Shown: positions 31,654 to 40,386 of the stretch, in pieces
Layout: each line of letters opens with the position of its first letter
How positions within the stretch are numbered: position 1 is the first letter of the stretch
From: Deltaproteobacteria bacterium
GTDB taxonomy: Bacteria > Desulfobacterota > Desulfobulbia > Desulfobulbales > Desulfurivibrionaceae
Length of the DNA: 64,000 nt
Direction of reading: 5' to 3'
Assembly (NCBI GenBank): GCA_013349295.1
Contig: DUZW01000005.1
Coordinates: forward strand, 1-64,000
Made by a program: the position numbers and the translations under genes
Notes under the pieces: model-generated
What the model saw: only the letters and a program-made list of their open reading frames with translations
The model's database searches: none
Told to the model about the DNA's origin: nothing

Positions 31654-32763
31654 TCACCCTTGGGGATGCTTGGTAATCAAGACCATGGCATCCCCGTAGC
31701 TGTAAAATCTGTACCCCTTTGCCACCGCCTCCCCGTACGCCGCAAGAATCCGCGCTCGACCCACCAGGGCGCTGACTAAAAACAGCAGGGATGATTGGGG
31801 CAAATGAAAGTTGGTGATCAAGTTGTCAACCACCCGAAACTGATAACCCGGATAGATATAGAGGTCGCAAAACCCGCTTCGGGCTGTGACCTGCCCCGTC
31901 TCCCGGGCGGCAAATTCCAAGGCCCGCACCGAGGTGGTCCCCACCGCCCAAACCCTCCCGCCCGATGCCCGTGTTTCATTAACCAGCATGGCTGTCTCTT
32001 CGGAAACCTTGAGGTATTCGGCATGGATCACATGCTCCCGGATATCCGCCACCCGCACCGGAGCAAAGGTTCCATAGCCGACATGCAGGGTTACCTGGGC
32101 TATCCGTACCCCACGTTCCTGAATCCTTTCCAAAAGCTCGGGGGTAAAATGCAGCCCGGCGGTGGGCGCGGCCACTGCCCCTGGATTTTCGGCATAAACG
32201 GTCTGATAGCGCTGCCGGTCTTCCTCCGACTGACCTTCTTCACGATGGATATACGGAGGCAAAGGCATCTCTCCGTGCTCTTCCAAAAGCCGGGCCAAAT
32301 CGCCCCGATATCGCAAGGCAACCCGCACCTTGCCGTCGGGGAGCAACTCCCGCACCACCCCCACCAGATTTTCCGAAAAAAGCAGATGCCCCCCAGGTTT
32401 AGGCCGCTTGGCGCTTTTCACCAATCCAACCACCTCGGCCAGCTGCCAGCCTTCCACATCCCCGCCGACAGAACCTGACTCCGGAACAGGATATTCCAGG
32501 ATCAACAGCTCCGCCTTGCCGCCGCTTTCCTTTTTGCCAAGCAAGCGGGCAGGAAAAACACGGGTATTGTTGACCACTAGAAGATCACCGGGAGCAAGAT
32601 AATCACAGATATCGAAAAAAGTCTTATCCTTGGTCTCCCCGGTCACACAATCCACCACCAACAGCCGCGACGAATCACGCCGGGACAAGGGATGCTGAGC
32701 GATATTCTCCTCAGGCAACGCAAATTGATAGGAGACAAGGAAAAAATCAGCGTTACTGGTCAT
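31654..32763 (-). CDS. queA: S-adenosylmethionine:tRNA ribosyltransferase-isomerase
   Basis: Enzyme of 369 residues that converts preQ1 in tRNA to epoxyqueuosine using SAM. Motifs include FALPEENIAQHPLSRRDSSRLLVV, LLVVNNTRVFPARL, PLPPYI, RYQTVYAENPGAVAAPTAGLHFT, LHVGYGTFAPV and NLITNFHLPQSSLLFLVSAL, all classic for QueA. The ATG at 32763 (or 32772) begins the conserved part; the longer frame is rejected. queD and queE lie 20 kb away, so the queuosine genes are split. The DUF2065 gene lies 53 bases upstream on the same strand. Confidence 0.95.
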   Translation of the reverse strand: MTSNADFFLVSYQFALPEENIAQHPLSRRDSSRLLVVDCVTGETKDKTFFDICDYLAPGDLLVVNNTRVFPARLLGKKESGGKAELLILEYPVPESGSVGGDVEGWQLAEVVGLVKSAKRPKPGGHLLFSENLVGVVRELLPDGKVRVALRYRGDLARLLEEHGEMPLPPYIHREEGQSEEDRQRYQTVYAENPGAVAAPTAGLHFTPELLERIQERGVRIAQVTLHVGYGTFAPVRVADIREHVIHAEYLKVSEETAMLVNETRASGGRVWAVGTTSVRALEFAARETGQVTARSGFCDLYIYPGYQFRVVDNLITNFHLPQSSLLFLVSALVGRARILAAYGEAVAKGYRFYSYGDAMVLITKHPQG

Positions 32764-32815
32764 GGAATCCATTGAATTTACTGGTACGGAAAAATGCGAG
32801 AAAACCGGCCCCTCG

Positions 32816-33016
32816 TCAGGGAATGAGCCCGGTTCGCTGGGTAAGATAACAAAGCAACAGACCAAGACCAAGGGCGAACAGCCCCGTGACCCGCAAGGCC
32901 CCGGCTGGCATCTGCCCGATCCGGGCAAGCCACCGCTGCATGGCCTCGGGAAAAAGGACATAGGGAATCGCTTCCAGAACAAAGATCAGACCAAGTACGG
33001 TGACAAAAAGTTTCAT
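32816..33016 (-). CDS. DUF2065 small membrane protein
   Basis: Protein of 66 residues with two hydrophobic segments (about 4-21 and 43-60) and the DUF2065 pattern LGLIFVLEAIPYVLFPEAMQRWL with RVTGLFALGLGLLLCYL. Such proteins often accompany HflC/HflK or purA genes; here it precedes queA. Role unknown. Confidence 0.8.
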   Translation of the reverse strand: MKLFVTVLGLIFVLEAIPYVLFPEAMQRWLARIGQMPAGALRVTGLFALGLGLLLCYLTQRTGLIP

Positions 33017-33346
33017 GCCCGCACCCTACCAGTTGCCCGGCGCTTTTTCAAGACTGGAACACAACCCCGGATCCGAACGAGGACCATTCCCCCATGCCCT
33101 TCAACGGGAGAGGATACCGATGGTGTTCTGGGATATTCCGAACTGGACCCCGCGGAGAAACGACCGTTTTTTTTGCTCCGGATGCTGATCTTTGCCAAGA
33201 AACTCAAAGAGATGTATCGAAAAAAATGCAACAACTCACCCTGAAATTGCGTTTTGCTGCGCCCACAATCAGCATCTCATCGGCATGACAGATGTTTTTC
33301 ACAATTCACGGGACACCAGTGGTGTCGAACATTAAAAACCAAAAGA
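33017..33346. other. Non-coding stretch upstream of the DUF2065 gene
   Basis: About 330 bases between the M32 peptidase stop and the DUF2065 start, both on the minus strand. A 73-codon minus-strand frame ends by overlapping the DUF2065 start but begins with TTG and has no protein-like pattern. No terminator, promoter or repeat was convincing. Confidence 0.35.
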
Positions 33347-34828
33347 TCAATCGACAAGGCGGCTGAATTTTTCCTCAAGATAAGCAAGGAACGGCTGGGC
33401 GGAAAGCGGTGCGCCCGTTACCCGCACCAGCAGCTCCTCGGGCAGATAGACGCTGCCGTGACCATGGATCTCCCGAACCAGCCACTCCCTGACCTTTGCC
33501 AGATTGCCGACACCAAGGGTCTGCTTGAAGCCGGGGTCATATTGCTTATAGGCCTCCCAGATCTGAGCCGAAGCGAGATTACCGATGGTATAGGTGGGAA
33601 AATAGCCAAAGCTGCCATGGGCCCAATGGATATCCTGCAAGACCCCGTCGGCGTCGGATTCAACCTCCACCCCGAGGTACTGCCGGTATTTTTCCCGCCA
33701 AACCCGAGGCAGATCGGCGACCTCCATGCTCCCCTCAATCAGACCCTTTTCAATCTCAAAACGGATCAGAACATGGAGATTGTAAGTCACCTCATCGGCG
33801 TCAACTCGGATCAACCCCGGGGTAACCGCGTTTATGCCCCGGACAAAATCATCGAGCCCTGTTTGCGCAAACTGGGCCGGAAAGGCCTGTTGCAACTCCG
33901 GAAAAAACCTCTGCCAGAATGGTCGACCCCTCCCCACGACATTCTCCCAGAACCGGGATTGCGACTCGTGGATGCCCAAGGAAACCCCGTCATCAAGATG
34001 GCTGTGGGCTAATCGCTCGTCAATGCCCTGCTCGTAGAGGGCGTGGCCACCCTCGTGCAACGCCCCGAAGATAAAGTCCAGGCTCTTGGGGGCATAACGA
34101 TTGGTGATGCGTCGGTCATGGTGCCCCAGGGTGCTGGAAAAAGGGTGGGCCGAACGTGCCAGACAGCCCCGGGAAAAATCAAAGCCCATGGCCACCAGAA
34201 GATGTTCGGCAAACTGCTCCTGCCCGGTCAGGGAAAATGGCGCGGTAAACGACAAGGGGGCCAGGCGTCCGGAAAACTTTTTAACCAAGGCAACCAGGGG
34301 CGCTTGCAGTTCGGCGAACATCCCCGCCACCTGATCAGTTGAGAGCCCTTCCTCATGGAGGTCCAGAAGTGCGTCATAGGGATGATCTGTATACCCCAGG
34401 TATTCGGCCTGTTGCCGGGCCATTACCACCAACCTTTCCAGCAGGGGCTGAAAAATGGCGAACTCGGACTGTTCCCTGGCCTCAAGCCAGCTCATCTGAG
34501 CCTGGGAGGTAAGGCGAGAAAACTCGGCGACAAAATCCTCGGGCAGCCGGACATTCTGCTCATAGCTCCGGCGCATGACCCGCAACAGAGCGCTATCCTC
34601 CACGGACAGTCCCTCTTTTTGCCTCTCGGCTTCCGCCAGCAGAGCGCCAAGCTCCGGGGCCACCTCCCGGCGATGCACCAAACCGCTCAGGGTGGCAAAC
34701 TGCCCGGCCCGCCCTTCCGAAGCCCGGCGGGGCATCCGCACTTCCTGATCCCACTGCATGAGGGCCAGGGTATGGTGCAGGTCTACCAGTTCAGCGGAAT
34801 ATTTTTTCAATTGCATGAGGGGCTTCAT
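33347..34828 (-). CDS. M32-family metallocarboxypeptidase
   Basis: Zinc carboxypeptidase of 493 residues (thermostable carboxypeptidase Taq / M32 type), removing C-terminal residues from peptides in the cytoplasm. It shows DPYDALLDL-like HPYDALLDLHEEG, the Zn site ALHEGGHALYEQG (HExxH) about residue 260, GIHESQSRFWENVVGRG supplying the third ligand, and VADEVTYNLHVLIRFEIEKGL. Length matches the family. GGGAG precedes the ATG at 34828. It lies 35 bases after the TSUP exporter gene on the same strand. Confidence 0.95.
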   Translation of the reverse strand: MKPLMQLKKYSAELVDLHHTLALMQWDQEVRMPRRASEGRAGQFATLSGLVHRREVAPELGALLAEAERQKEGLSVEDSALLRVMRRSYEQNVRLPEDFVAEFSRLTSQAQMSWLEAREQSEFAIFQPLLERLVVMARQQAEYLGYTDHPYDALLDLHEEGLSTDQVAGMFAELQAPLVALVKKFSGRLAPLSFTAPFSLTGQEQFAEHLLVAMGFDFSRGCLARSAHPFSSTLGHHDRRITNRYAPKSLDFIFGALHEGGHALYEQGIDERLAHSHLDDGVSLGIHESQSRFWENVVGRGRPFWQRFFPELQQAFPAQFAQTGLDDFVRGINAVTPGLIRVDADEVTYNLHVLIRFEIEKGLIEGSMEVADLPRVWREKYRQYLGVEVESDADGVLQDIHWAHGSFGYFPTYTIGNLASAQIWEAYKQYDPGFKQTLGVGNLAKVREWLVREIHGHGSVYLPEELLVRVTGAPLSAQPFLAYLEEKFSRLVD

Positions 34829-34862
34829 GATTTACTCCCTTTATGAATAGCCGGCAGAGCGA

Positions 34863-35609
34863 TTAGCCGGCAACAGCCTTGAGCATCAAGGCAATCCCGC
34901 TGCCCAGCAGAATGATGCTTACCAATCGGACAAAAGCCACATGGCTGATTCGCAGATGCACCCGGCCGCCAAGCCAGAGGGCAAAGGCAGCAATGGGCAC
35001 AATCCCCGCGCCGACTGCCAAGATGCGCAGGGTATAAAACCCGTTCAGGGAGAACCCCACGATCCGGCAAAGACCGTCGATCACAAAAACCGTGGCGATG
35101 GTGGTGCGGAATTCCGTTTTATCCAGCTGCCGCAGTGTCAGATAGATCACATAAAACGGCCCCCCGGTGCCGAAAAGAGCACCCACTGTGCCCCCCAGAA
35201 AACCGGCGGGTCCGGCCAGCCACCGCCCGCCGTGCAGGGGCGGAAAGGGCAACAAGGCATAGACCGCGTAGAGCAGGATGAAAATGGAGAGGGCGAGGAG
35301 CAGACTGGTCGGCGCCAGAACCGTATGCAGATAGAGGCCGGCGGAAACTCCCAGCACGGTAAAAGGCAAAAGCGGCAACAGATCGGACCAGCGGATAAGC
35401 CGCCGGTTGGGCAACCCCTGGCTGACCGAGGCCAGCCAATCCAGCAGACCAACAAGGGGAACCACCTGGGAAACAGGGAAAAAAATGGCCAGCAGGGGCA
35501 CGGAAATCAACGCCGAGCCAAAACCCGCGATGCCGCGGATGAAATAGGCGAAGAAAAGTACGCCAACGGCAAAGAGAATTTCGGGCTGCACCATCGGAAT
35601 ATCAGTCAT
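34863..35609 (-). CDS. TauE/SafE (TSUP) family permease
   Basis: Inner-membrane protein of 248 residues with seven to eight hydrophobic segments in two homologous halves. GIAGFGSALISVPLLAIFFPVSQVVPLVGLLD (outlined) and FLGGTVGALFGTGGPFYVIYL are the paired TSUP signatures. Members export sulfite, sulfoacetate or other organosulfur anions. The neighbouring sirohaem sulfite-reductase-like gene makes a sulfur anion the likely substrate, though this is inference. The start could be the ATG at 35609 or 35594. Confidence 0.85.
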   Translation of the reverse strand: MTDIPMVQPEILFAVGVLFFAYFIRGIAGFGSALISVPLLAIFFPVSQVVPLVGLLDWLASVSQGLPNRRLIRWSDLLPLLPFTVLGVSAGLYLHTVLAPTSLLLALSIFILLYAVYALLPFPPLHGGRWLAGPAGFLGGTVGALFGTGGPFYVIYLTLRQLDKTEFRTTIATVFVIDGLCRIVGFSLNGFYTLRILAVGAGIVPIAAFALWLGGRVHLRISHVAFVRLVSIILLGSGIALMLKAVAG

Positions 35610-35893
35610 GCCGGGTCAACGCCCCTTTTGAGCCGCTTAAAAAAATTTTAGCCAAGAAACCAACTCAGTCATGGCCTTTGTGCCCTTATGCACGCAAAAT
35701 CCCGTTGTCACCCCGCCGAGCAGCGGCAGCATCGAGGAGTACCCCTAGGGGGCATAAACTCCGGGTATCCCGCCATCGGCGGGACAAGTGGCCGGGAGCC
35801 TTTTTCTGGTTTCTTCTTTTAGGCAAGCAAAAGACGAAAGAGAAAACGCCAGAAAAAATATCTACATCTTCCCGGAAATTCGCGCAGCGCAGC

Positions 35894-36517
35894 CTACACC
35901 GCCTCTTTGTACGGGAAATCCGGATGATCAAGCAGCTTTGCCATGCGCTGTTTGGTCTCGGTATGGGCGTCATGGAAATCCACCAGCTCCGCCACCGCAG
36001 CCACCACCCCCTGCTCATCCAGATCCCGAAGAATCCTGCGACCGACCTTGGGGCTGGTGCCGCCCTTGCCGCCGACATAGAGATCGAAACCCTTGCGGGT
36101 GGTCATGATGCCGATGTCCGTGGTCAGTACCCCCGAACAACTCAGGGTACAACCGGAGATGGCGATCTTAAACTTCTGCTTGGTCTTTTCCCGGTCCTTG
36201 AAACGCTCGAGGATGAGGGCGGAAATCCGCTCCGGGTCGCCGATGCCCATGGAGCAATCCCGGACACCTATACAGACCCGGGGAACCGGGAACTTGCCCG
36301 GCCCCTTGAATTGAGCGCCCAGCGCGGCCAGCTCCGCACGGATCGTGGGCAGGTCTTCCTCCCGGATCCCCATGAGCCGTAGATTCTGAAGCGTGCTCAG
36401 GTAGATTTCCAGCTGGTATTTCCGGGCCAGCTCATTGGCCTTTTCCATGATTGCCAAGGGCAGACGGCCCGCAGGCAACAGGATGGTCAAACGTGTTGCG
36501 GCAATAGTATTTGTCAT
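35894..36517 (-). CDS. Single-domain sirohaem / [4Fe-4S] sulfite-nitrite reductase-like protein
   Basis: Protein of 207 residues. The N-terminal half (LTILLPAGRLPLAIMEKANELARKYQ) matches the ferredoxin-like half domain of nitrite/sulfite reductases, and the C-terminal half carries the complete cluster pattern C-x5-C (VCIGVRDC) and C-x3-C (GCTLSC), then GKGGTSPKVGRRI. At one third of normal size it resembles the small assimilatory-type or regulatory sulfite reductases of anaerobes. The ATG at 36517 has GAGG upstream. The TSUP exporter lies downstream on the same strand beyond a 280-base spacer. Confidence 0.82.
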   Translation of the reverse strand: MTNTIAATRLTILLPAGRLPLAIMEKANELARKYQLEIYLSTLQNLRLMGIREEDLPTIRAELAALGAQFKGPGKFPVPRVCIGVRDCSMGIGDPERISALILERFKDREKTKQKFKIAISGCTLSCSGVLTTDIGIMTTRKGFDLYVGGKGGTSPKVGRRILRDLDEQGVVAAVAELVDFHDAHTETKQRMAKLLDHPDFPYKEAV

Positions 36518-36713
36518 TTCCCACCTCAATATCAGAGAAGTAATCAGCGTCGGATACGGGGCCTAGCTCATCCCCTTCCCGCTGTTTCATAAAACATTTT
36601 TACCCGAATGCAAGAATTCTCTTATCTTTACACTTTCCCTTTATAGAAAATTCCGTTATTTAACTACAAATTCATCTCAATAACATTCGACTCAAGTGCG
36701 GGAGAAAAGAGAA

Positions 36714-37133
36714 ATGGGCAGTCACAGCAGACCTCACAACGACACGGCAGGTGGCGCAATCGACCGCAAACGCGAGCGAGAGCGTCGCTATATGATGCAG
36801 TTGCTTTACAAGAACGCCGATGAACTGGCAACCAAGATGGTGCAGCGCCTTCTGGACAAAAAGATCCTCGAAATCACTGACGAGACTGCGATCCGGAAGA
36901 TCTTCAACGAGCTGTTTGAAAAGCTTTCCGGCATGGAAGAATTTGACATGCTGTACAAGATCGCCCCGCTGAGACAGCTGGTGGCCGACCCCAATTTCCT
37001 CAGCCTCTATGTGACCCAGTACATCTGCGAGGATCTCGTGGAGAACGATAAGGTGCAGGACGTGTATGGCGATGACCTTGAGATCTACCAGGTCGTTGAA
37101 TCCGTACTCAAGGTTCTCCGCCCCCAGGATTAA
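36714..37133 (+). CDS. Conserved protein of unknown function
   Basis: Acidic, mostly helical protein of 139 residues. After a hydrophilic N-terminus (residues 1-25, rich in His, Arg and Glu) comes a compact helical domain (ATKMVQRLLDKKILEITDETAIRKIF to VESVLKVLRPQD, in outline) with one Cys and no catalytic motif. GGGAG nine bases upstream favours the ATG at 36714 over the GTG at 36696. It is read away from the sirohaem gene and ends ten bases before a GGTTAAAGG repeat arm. Family not recognised. Confidence 0.65.
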   Translation: MGSHSRPHNDTAGGAIDRKRERERRYMMQLLYKNADELATKMVQRLLDKKILEITDETAIRKIFNELFEKLSGMEEFDMLYKIAPLRQLVADPNFLSLYVTQYICEDLVENDKVQDVYGDDLEIYQVVESVLKVLRPQD

Positions 37134-37143
37134 GAACAGGATC

Positions 37144-37250
37144 AAGGCGCAAGGTGAAAGGTTAAAGGTTAAAGGTTAAAGCCAAAAACCGCCCTTGCTC
37201 CCATCCCTGACCTGTCCTGTCTCCTTTCGCCTTTAACCTTTAACCTTATC
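37144..37250. repeat. GGTTAAAGG-type dispersed inverted repeat, copy 2
   Basis: Left arm 37144-37181 is AAGGCGCAAGGTGAAAGG followed by three GTTAAAG units; the right arm 37221-37250 (CTCCTTTCGCC, TTTAACC twice) is its complement, 39 bases away. The right arm contains the speA stop codon. Same family as 16184-16340. Confidence 0.75.
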
Positions 37251-39189
37251 CCTTCTTTCGGACCTTTTTAAGATCCAGATAGGTATAGCCCTTCAGCCCC
37301 TTCTCGTACTCGCCCAAAAGCCGCATGGCTTCATTGGGCCGGAGCCTGTCTTCCTTGATGGCGCTGTCCACCTGACTCTTCATCTTCCGCTTCAGATCGG
37401 TGCCGGTGTACTGAACCAGGGCCAGCACCTTTTCCATGGTGGTGCCCTCGATGGTCTCCTCGATGTAGTACCCGGAATCTTCATCCTCATCCAGGAAGAC
37501 ATGGGCCTCGTTCACCCGGCCGAAGAGATTGTGCAGATCCCCCATGATATCCTGGTAGGCGCCGGTCAGAAAGATCCCAAGATAATAAGGCTTGCCGTTG
37601 AGATCATGGAGCGGCAGGGTGTCCACCCCTTCTTCATACAGGTTGATGAATTTTGATACCTTCCCGTCCGAATCGCAGGTGATGTCGGCCAAGGTTCCCC
37701 TGCGCTGGGGCTCCTCGTTCAGCCGGTGCAGGGGCATGATCGGGAAGAGCTGCCCGTAGCCCCAGTGATCGAGCAGGGACTGAAACACGCTGAAATTACA
37801 GAGATACTGATCGGAGAACTTGCTCTCCAGCTCGACAATATCGTCGGGCTTGTACTCGGCATCCTTGAAATGCTCAAGCACCCTGGCGCCGGTGAGCCAG
37901 AACAGCTTCTCCACCTCAGCCTTCACCTCCAGACCGATAAGCCCCAGCTCGAAATGAACCTGGGTCTCCTCCTTGTTGTGCAGGGCGTCGTGGTAAGCCT
38001 CCAACGGGTTGCTGGGGTTGACGTGGGTGTAGTTGTACCAGGCCTCATTCGCTAGTTTATGACTGATCTCCGGCTTGGCAGGCTGCCGGGCATGCTCCAT
38101 CTTCTTGATGTCGCCGAAGGTCTCCACCACCAGCACGGAATGATGCGCCACCACGGCCCGGCCCGACTCGCTGACGATCACCGGATGTTCGACCCCCTGG
38201 GAATCGCAGACATCCATGATATTATAGACGATGTCGCGAGCGTACTCATTCAGGGAATAGTTGATGGACGAATGAAAGGTGGTGCGGCTGCCGTCGTAAT
38301 CCACGCCCAAGCCGCCGCCGACATCGATATACTCCAAGGCATGCCCGATCTGCCTGATCTTGGCATAAAACATGGCCCCTTCCCGCACCGCCTTCTTGAT
38401 GGTGAGGATATCCGGGATCTGGGAGCCGCTGTGAAAATGAACGAGCTTGAGGCAATCGGCCAGACCGGCCTCCTTGAGCAGATCGGAAACCTGAAGAATC
38501 TCCTGGGTGGAAAGGCCGAACTTGGCGTCCTCGCCGGTGGATTTTTCCCACTTGCCCTTGCCGCCGCTCATCAACCGGACCCTGAGGCCGACCATCGGCT
38601 CCACCTTCAATTCCTTGGCATAGCGGATGATATTGGCAACTTCCTCGACCTTCTCCACCACCAGGACGATCTTCTTGCCCAGCTTGCGGCCCAGGAGCGC
38701 GGTCTTGATGTACTGGGAATCCTTGTAGCCGTTGCAGATGATCAGACTTTCCCGATCTTCGTGAAAAGCCAACGCCGCGTAGAGCTCCGGCTTTGAACCG
38801 ACCTCAAGGCCGTGATGAAAGGGTTTGCCCGCGTCGATGATCTCCTCGACCACCTCCCGCAGCTGGTTGACCTTGATGGGATAAACGCCGCGATAGATGG
38901 ATTTGTATTCCAGCTCGACGATGGCGTCGTTGAATGCCTTGTTGATCCGCTCCACCCGGTTGCGCAACAGGTCGTGAAAGCGGATGAGCATGGGGAAATG
39001 AAGACCCTGATCCACCGCTTCCCTGATCACGTCGACGATGGCGACGGTGCCGCCCTGCTCCTTGAGCGGGGAAACAGTCACCTGCCCCTTGGGATTGATA
39101 TCAAAATAGCGCAATCCCCACCGGGCAATACCATACAGCTCCCTGGCCTTGTCGATACTCCAGGCCTTTGCTTCCGCTGTCTGCTGCAT
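37246..39189 (-). CDS. speA: Biosynthetic arginine decarboxylase
   Basis: PLP enzyme of 647 residues that converts arginine to agmatine for polyamine synthesis. Features include YFDINPKGQVTVSP, YRGVYPIKVNQLREVVEEI with the PLP-Lys, HHGLEVGSKPELYAALA, HFHSGSQIPDI, YIDVGGGLGVDYDGS and HPVIVSESGRAVVAHH. Length matches SpeA. The ATG at 39189 has AGGAGGAT upstream. Its end lies in a GGTTAAAGG repeat arm and it converges on the 36714 gene. Confidence 0.96.
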   Translation of the reverse strand: MQQTAEAKAWSIDKARELYGIARWGLRYFDINPKGQVTVSPLKEQGGTVAIVDVIREAVDQGLHFPMLIRFHDLLRNRVERINKAFNDAIVELEYKSIYRGVYPIKVNQLREVVEEIIDAGKPFHHGLEVGSKPELYAALAFHEDRESLIICNGYKDSQYIKTALLGRKLGKKIVLVVEKVEEVANIIRYAKELKVEPMVGLRVRLMSGGKGKWEKSTGEDAKFGLSTQEILQVSDLLKEAGLADCLKLVHFHSGSQIPDILTIKKAVREGAMFYAKIRQIGHALEYIDVGGGLGVDYDGSRTTFHSSINYSLNEYARDIVYNIMDVCDSQGVEHPVIVSESGRAVVAHHSVLVVETFGDIKKMEHARQPAKPEISHKLANEAWYNYTHVNPSNPLEAYHDALHNKEETQVHFELGLIGLEVKAEVEKLFWLTGARVLEHFKDAEYKPDDIVELESKFSDQYLCNFSVFQSLLDHWGYGQLFPIMPLHRLNEEPQRRGTLADITCDSDGKVSKFINLYEEGVDTLPLHDLNGKPYYLGIFLTGAYQDIMGDLHNLFGRVNEAHVFLDEDEDSGYYIEETIEGTTMEKVLALVQYTGTDLKRKMKSQVDSAIKEDRLRPNEAMRLLGEYEKGLKGYTYLDLKKVRKKG

Positions 39190-39255
39190 CTGATATCCTC
39201 CTAGGAAATTGTTGCCGAAATCAAGAGGGACAAAATACACAATTATCACAGAAAC

Positions 39256-39471
39256 TCAATAGCTTTTTGTCCTGATTATCGTTCGATAACTGCGTGTCTG
39301 TCCACAGGAAAGAATGTCCACGCCAAGGTTCCCCTCGTGTTCGCTGAACAACCCCATGTCCGTCAGGAAAATTATATGCTGCCGACCTTTGGGAATCTGC
39401 ATGAATAACGGGTTGGCCTCCTGCGAAAAACAAAAAATTTTCTGGACATCCCCTCCCCTCTCTGCCAACAT
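39256..39471 (-). CDS. Putative 71-residue protein
   Basis: Small open frame upstream of speA on the same strand, and divergent from the cyclase gene. It starts with ATG after AAAAGG at suitable spacing and has a plausible composition: MLAERGGDVQKIFCFSQ, then PLFMQIPKGRQHIIFLTD, with two Cys. The plus-strand alternative in the same bases looks less protein-like. The rest of the 39190-39546 interval holds no other feature. Function unknown and existence uncertain. Confidence 0.35.
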   Translation of the reverse strand: MLAERGGDVQKIFCFSQEANPLFMQIPKGRQHIIFLTDMGLFSEHEGNLGVDILSCGQTRSYRTIIRTKSY

Positions 39472-39546
39472 GAATCTACCTTTTTGGGTTGGACGTTCTC
39501 GGTCCTTGCCGAACATCCTTTCCAAACAAAGCGCTACAGGATGAAC

Positions 39547-40386
39547 ATGATTCACTCGCGACTTTTTTCTCTGACCGCCGAAAGCGAATCGGACCACTGG
39601 GGGTTGTTGCGCACCCACCTGGAAAATATCTCCCGCCTCAAGGATCAAGGCATCCATCAGGAGCTGCTCTCCTCCATGGTGAAGAAATTCGTGGCCCTGG
39701 AGCAGCGAGTCGATGAGTTGCTGAAGAATACCCTGCCTGCGGTTGTGGCCGAAGAGATCAAATACCTGGGCACCTTCGCGCCCCGCAGCTATGACTGCAC
39801 CATTCTTTTCAGCGATGTCGTCGGCTTTACCCGGCTGGCGGAACGGTTGTCCTCGGGAGAGCTGGTCGAAATCATCGATGCGATCTTCCGGTTGTTTGAC
39901 CGGATAGTGCAGGATTACCAGGGGACCAAGATCAAGACCATCGGCGACTCCTACATGGCCGTTTTCGGCGCCCCCCTGGCATCCCGGGAACATGCACAGC
40001 AAGCGGTCAGCGCCGCCATGAAGCTGGTGACCGCCCTGGCCGATTTCAACCTGGAGCGCTTCGGCTTGGAGCAGGAACGCTATTTTCAGTGCCGGCTCGG
40101 CATCCACAGCGGCACGGTCACTGCCGGCGTGGTGGGTCAGGACCGCATGCAGTTCGATGTGTTCGGCGACACGGTCAACATCGCCTCACGGTTTGAATCG
40201 GCAGGAGAAGCGGGACGAGTCAATATCTCCGAGGAAACCAGGCTCCGACTGCCCGCCGGTTTTGTCTGCGAAGACCGGGGCGAGGTTCCCCTTAAAAACA
40301 AGGGCAGGATGAAGGCATACTTCGTCGTGCAAGAGCAGCAGGAACAGAAAAAGGACACGGGACATGCAGCAAGCACGCCAGTATGA
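39547..40386 (+). CDS. Class III adenylate/guanylate cyclase
   Basis: Soluble cyclase of about 279 residues. The N-terminal 85 residues are helical, with a likely signalling coiled coil near VKKFVALEQRVDELLKNTLP. The catalytic domain has the first metal Asp in CTILFSDVVGFTRLAE, the second in IKTIGDSYMAVFGAP, and the transition-state region GIHSGTVTAGVVGQDRMQFDVFGDTVNIASR, all intact. cAMP is the likely product, but cGMP cannot be excluded. AGGA five bases upstream supports the ATG at 39547 (39541 possible). It overlaps the following MBL gene by 23 bases. Confidence 0.9.
   Translation: MIHSRLFSLTAESESDHWGLLRTHLENISRLKDQGIHQELLSSMVKKFVALEQRVDELLKNTLPAVVAEEIKYLGTFAPRSYDCTILFSDVVGFTRLAERLSSGELVEIIDAIFRLFDRIVQDYQGTKIKTIGDSYMAVFGAPLASREHAQQAVSAAMKLVTALADFNLERFGLEQERYFQCRLGIHSGTVTAGVVGQDRMQFDVFGDTVNIASRFESAGEAGRVNISEETRLRLPAGFVCEDRGEVPLKNKGRMKAYFVVQEQQEQKKDTGHAASTPV

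Noticed and set aside
35690-35893. GC-rich stretch with CTTTTTCTGGTTTCTTC considered as a mobile-element end
   Set aside because: No matching inverted end, target duplication or transposase nearby; at most a decayed dispersed repeat.
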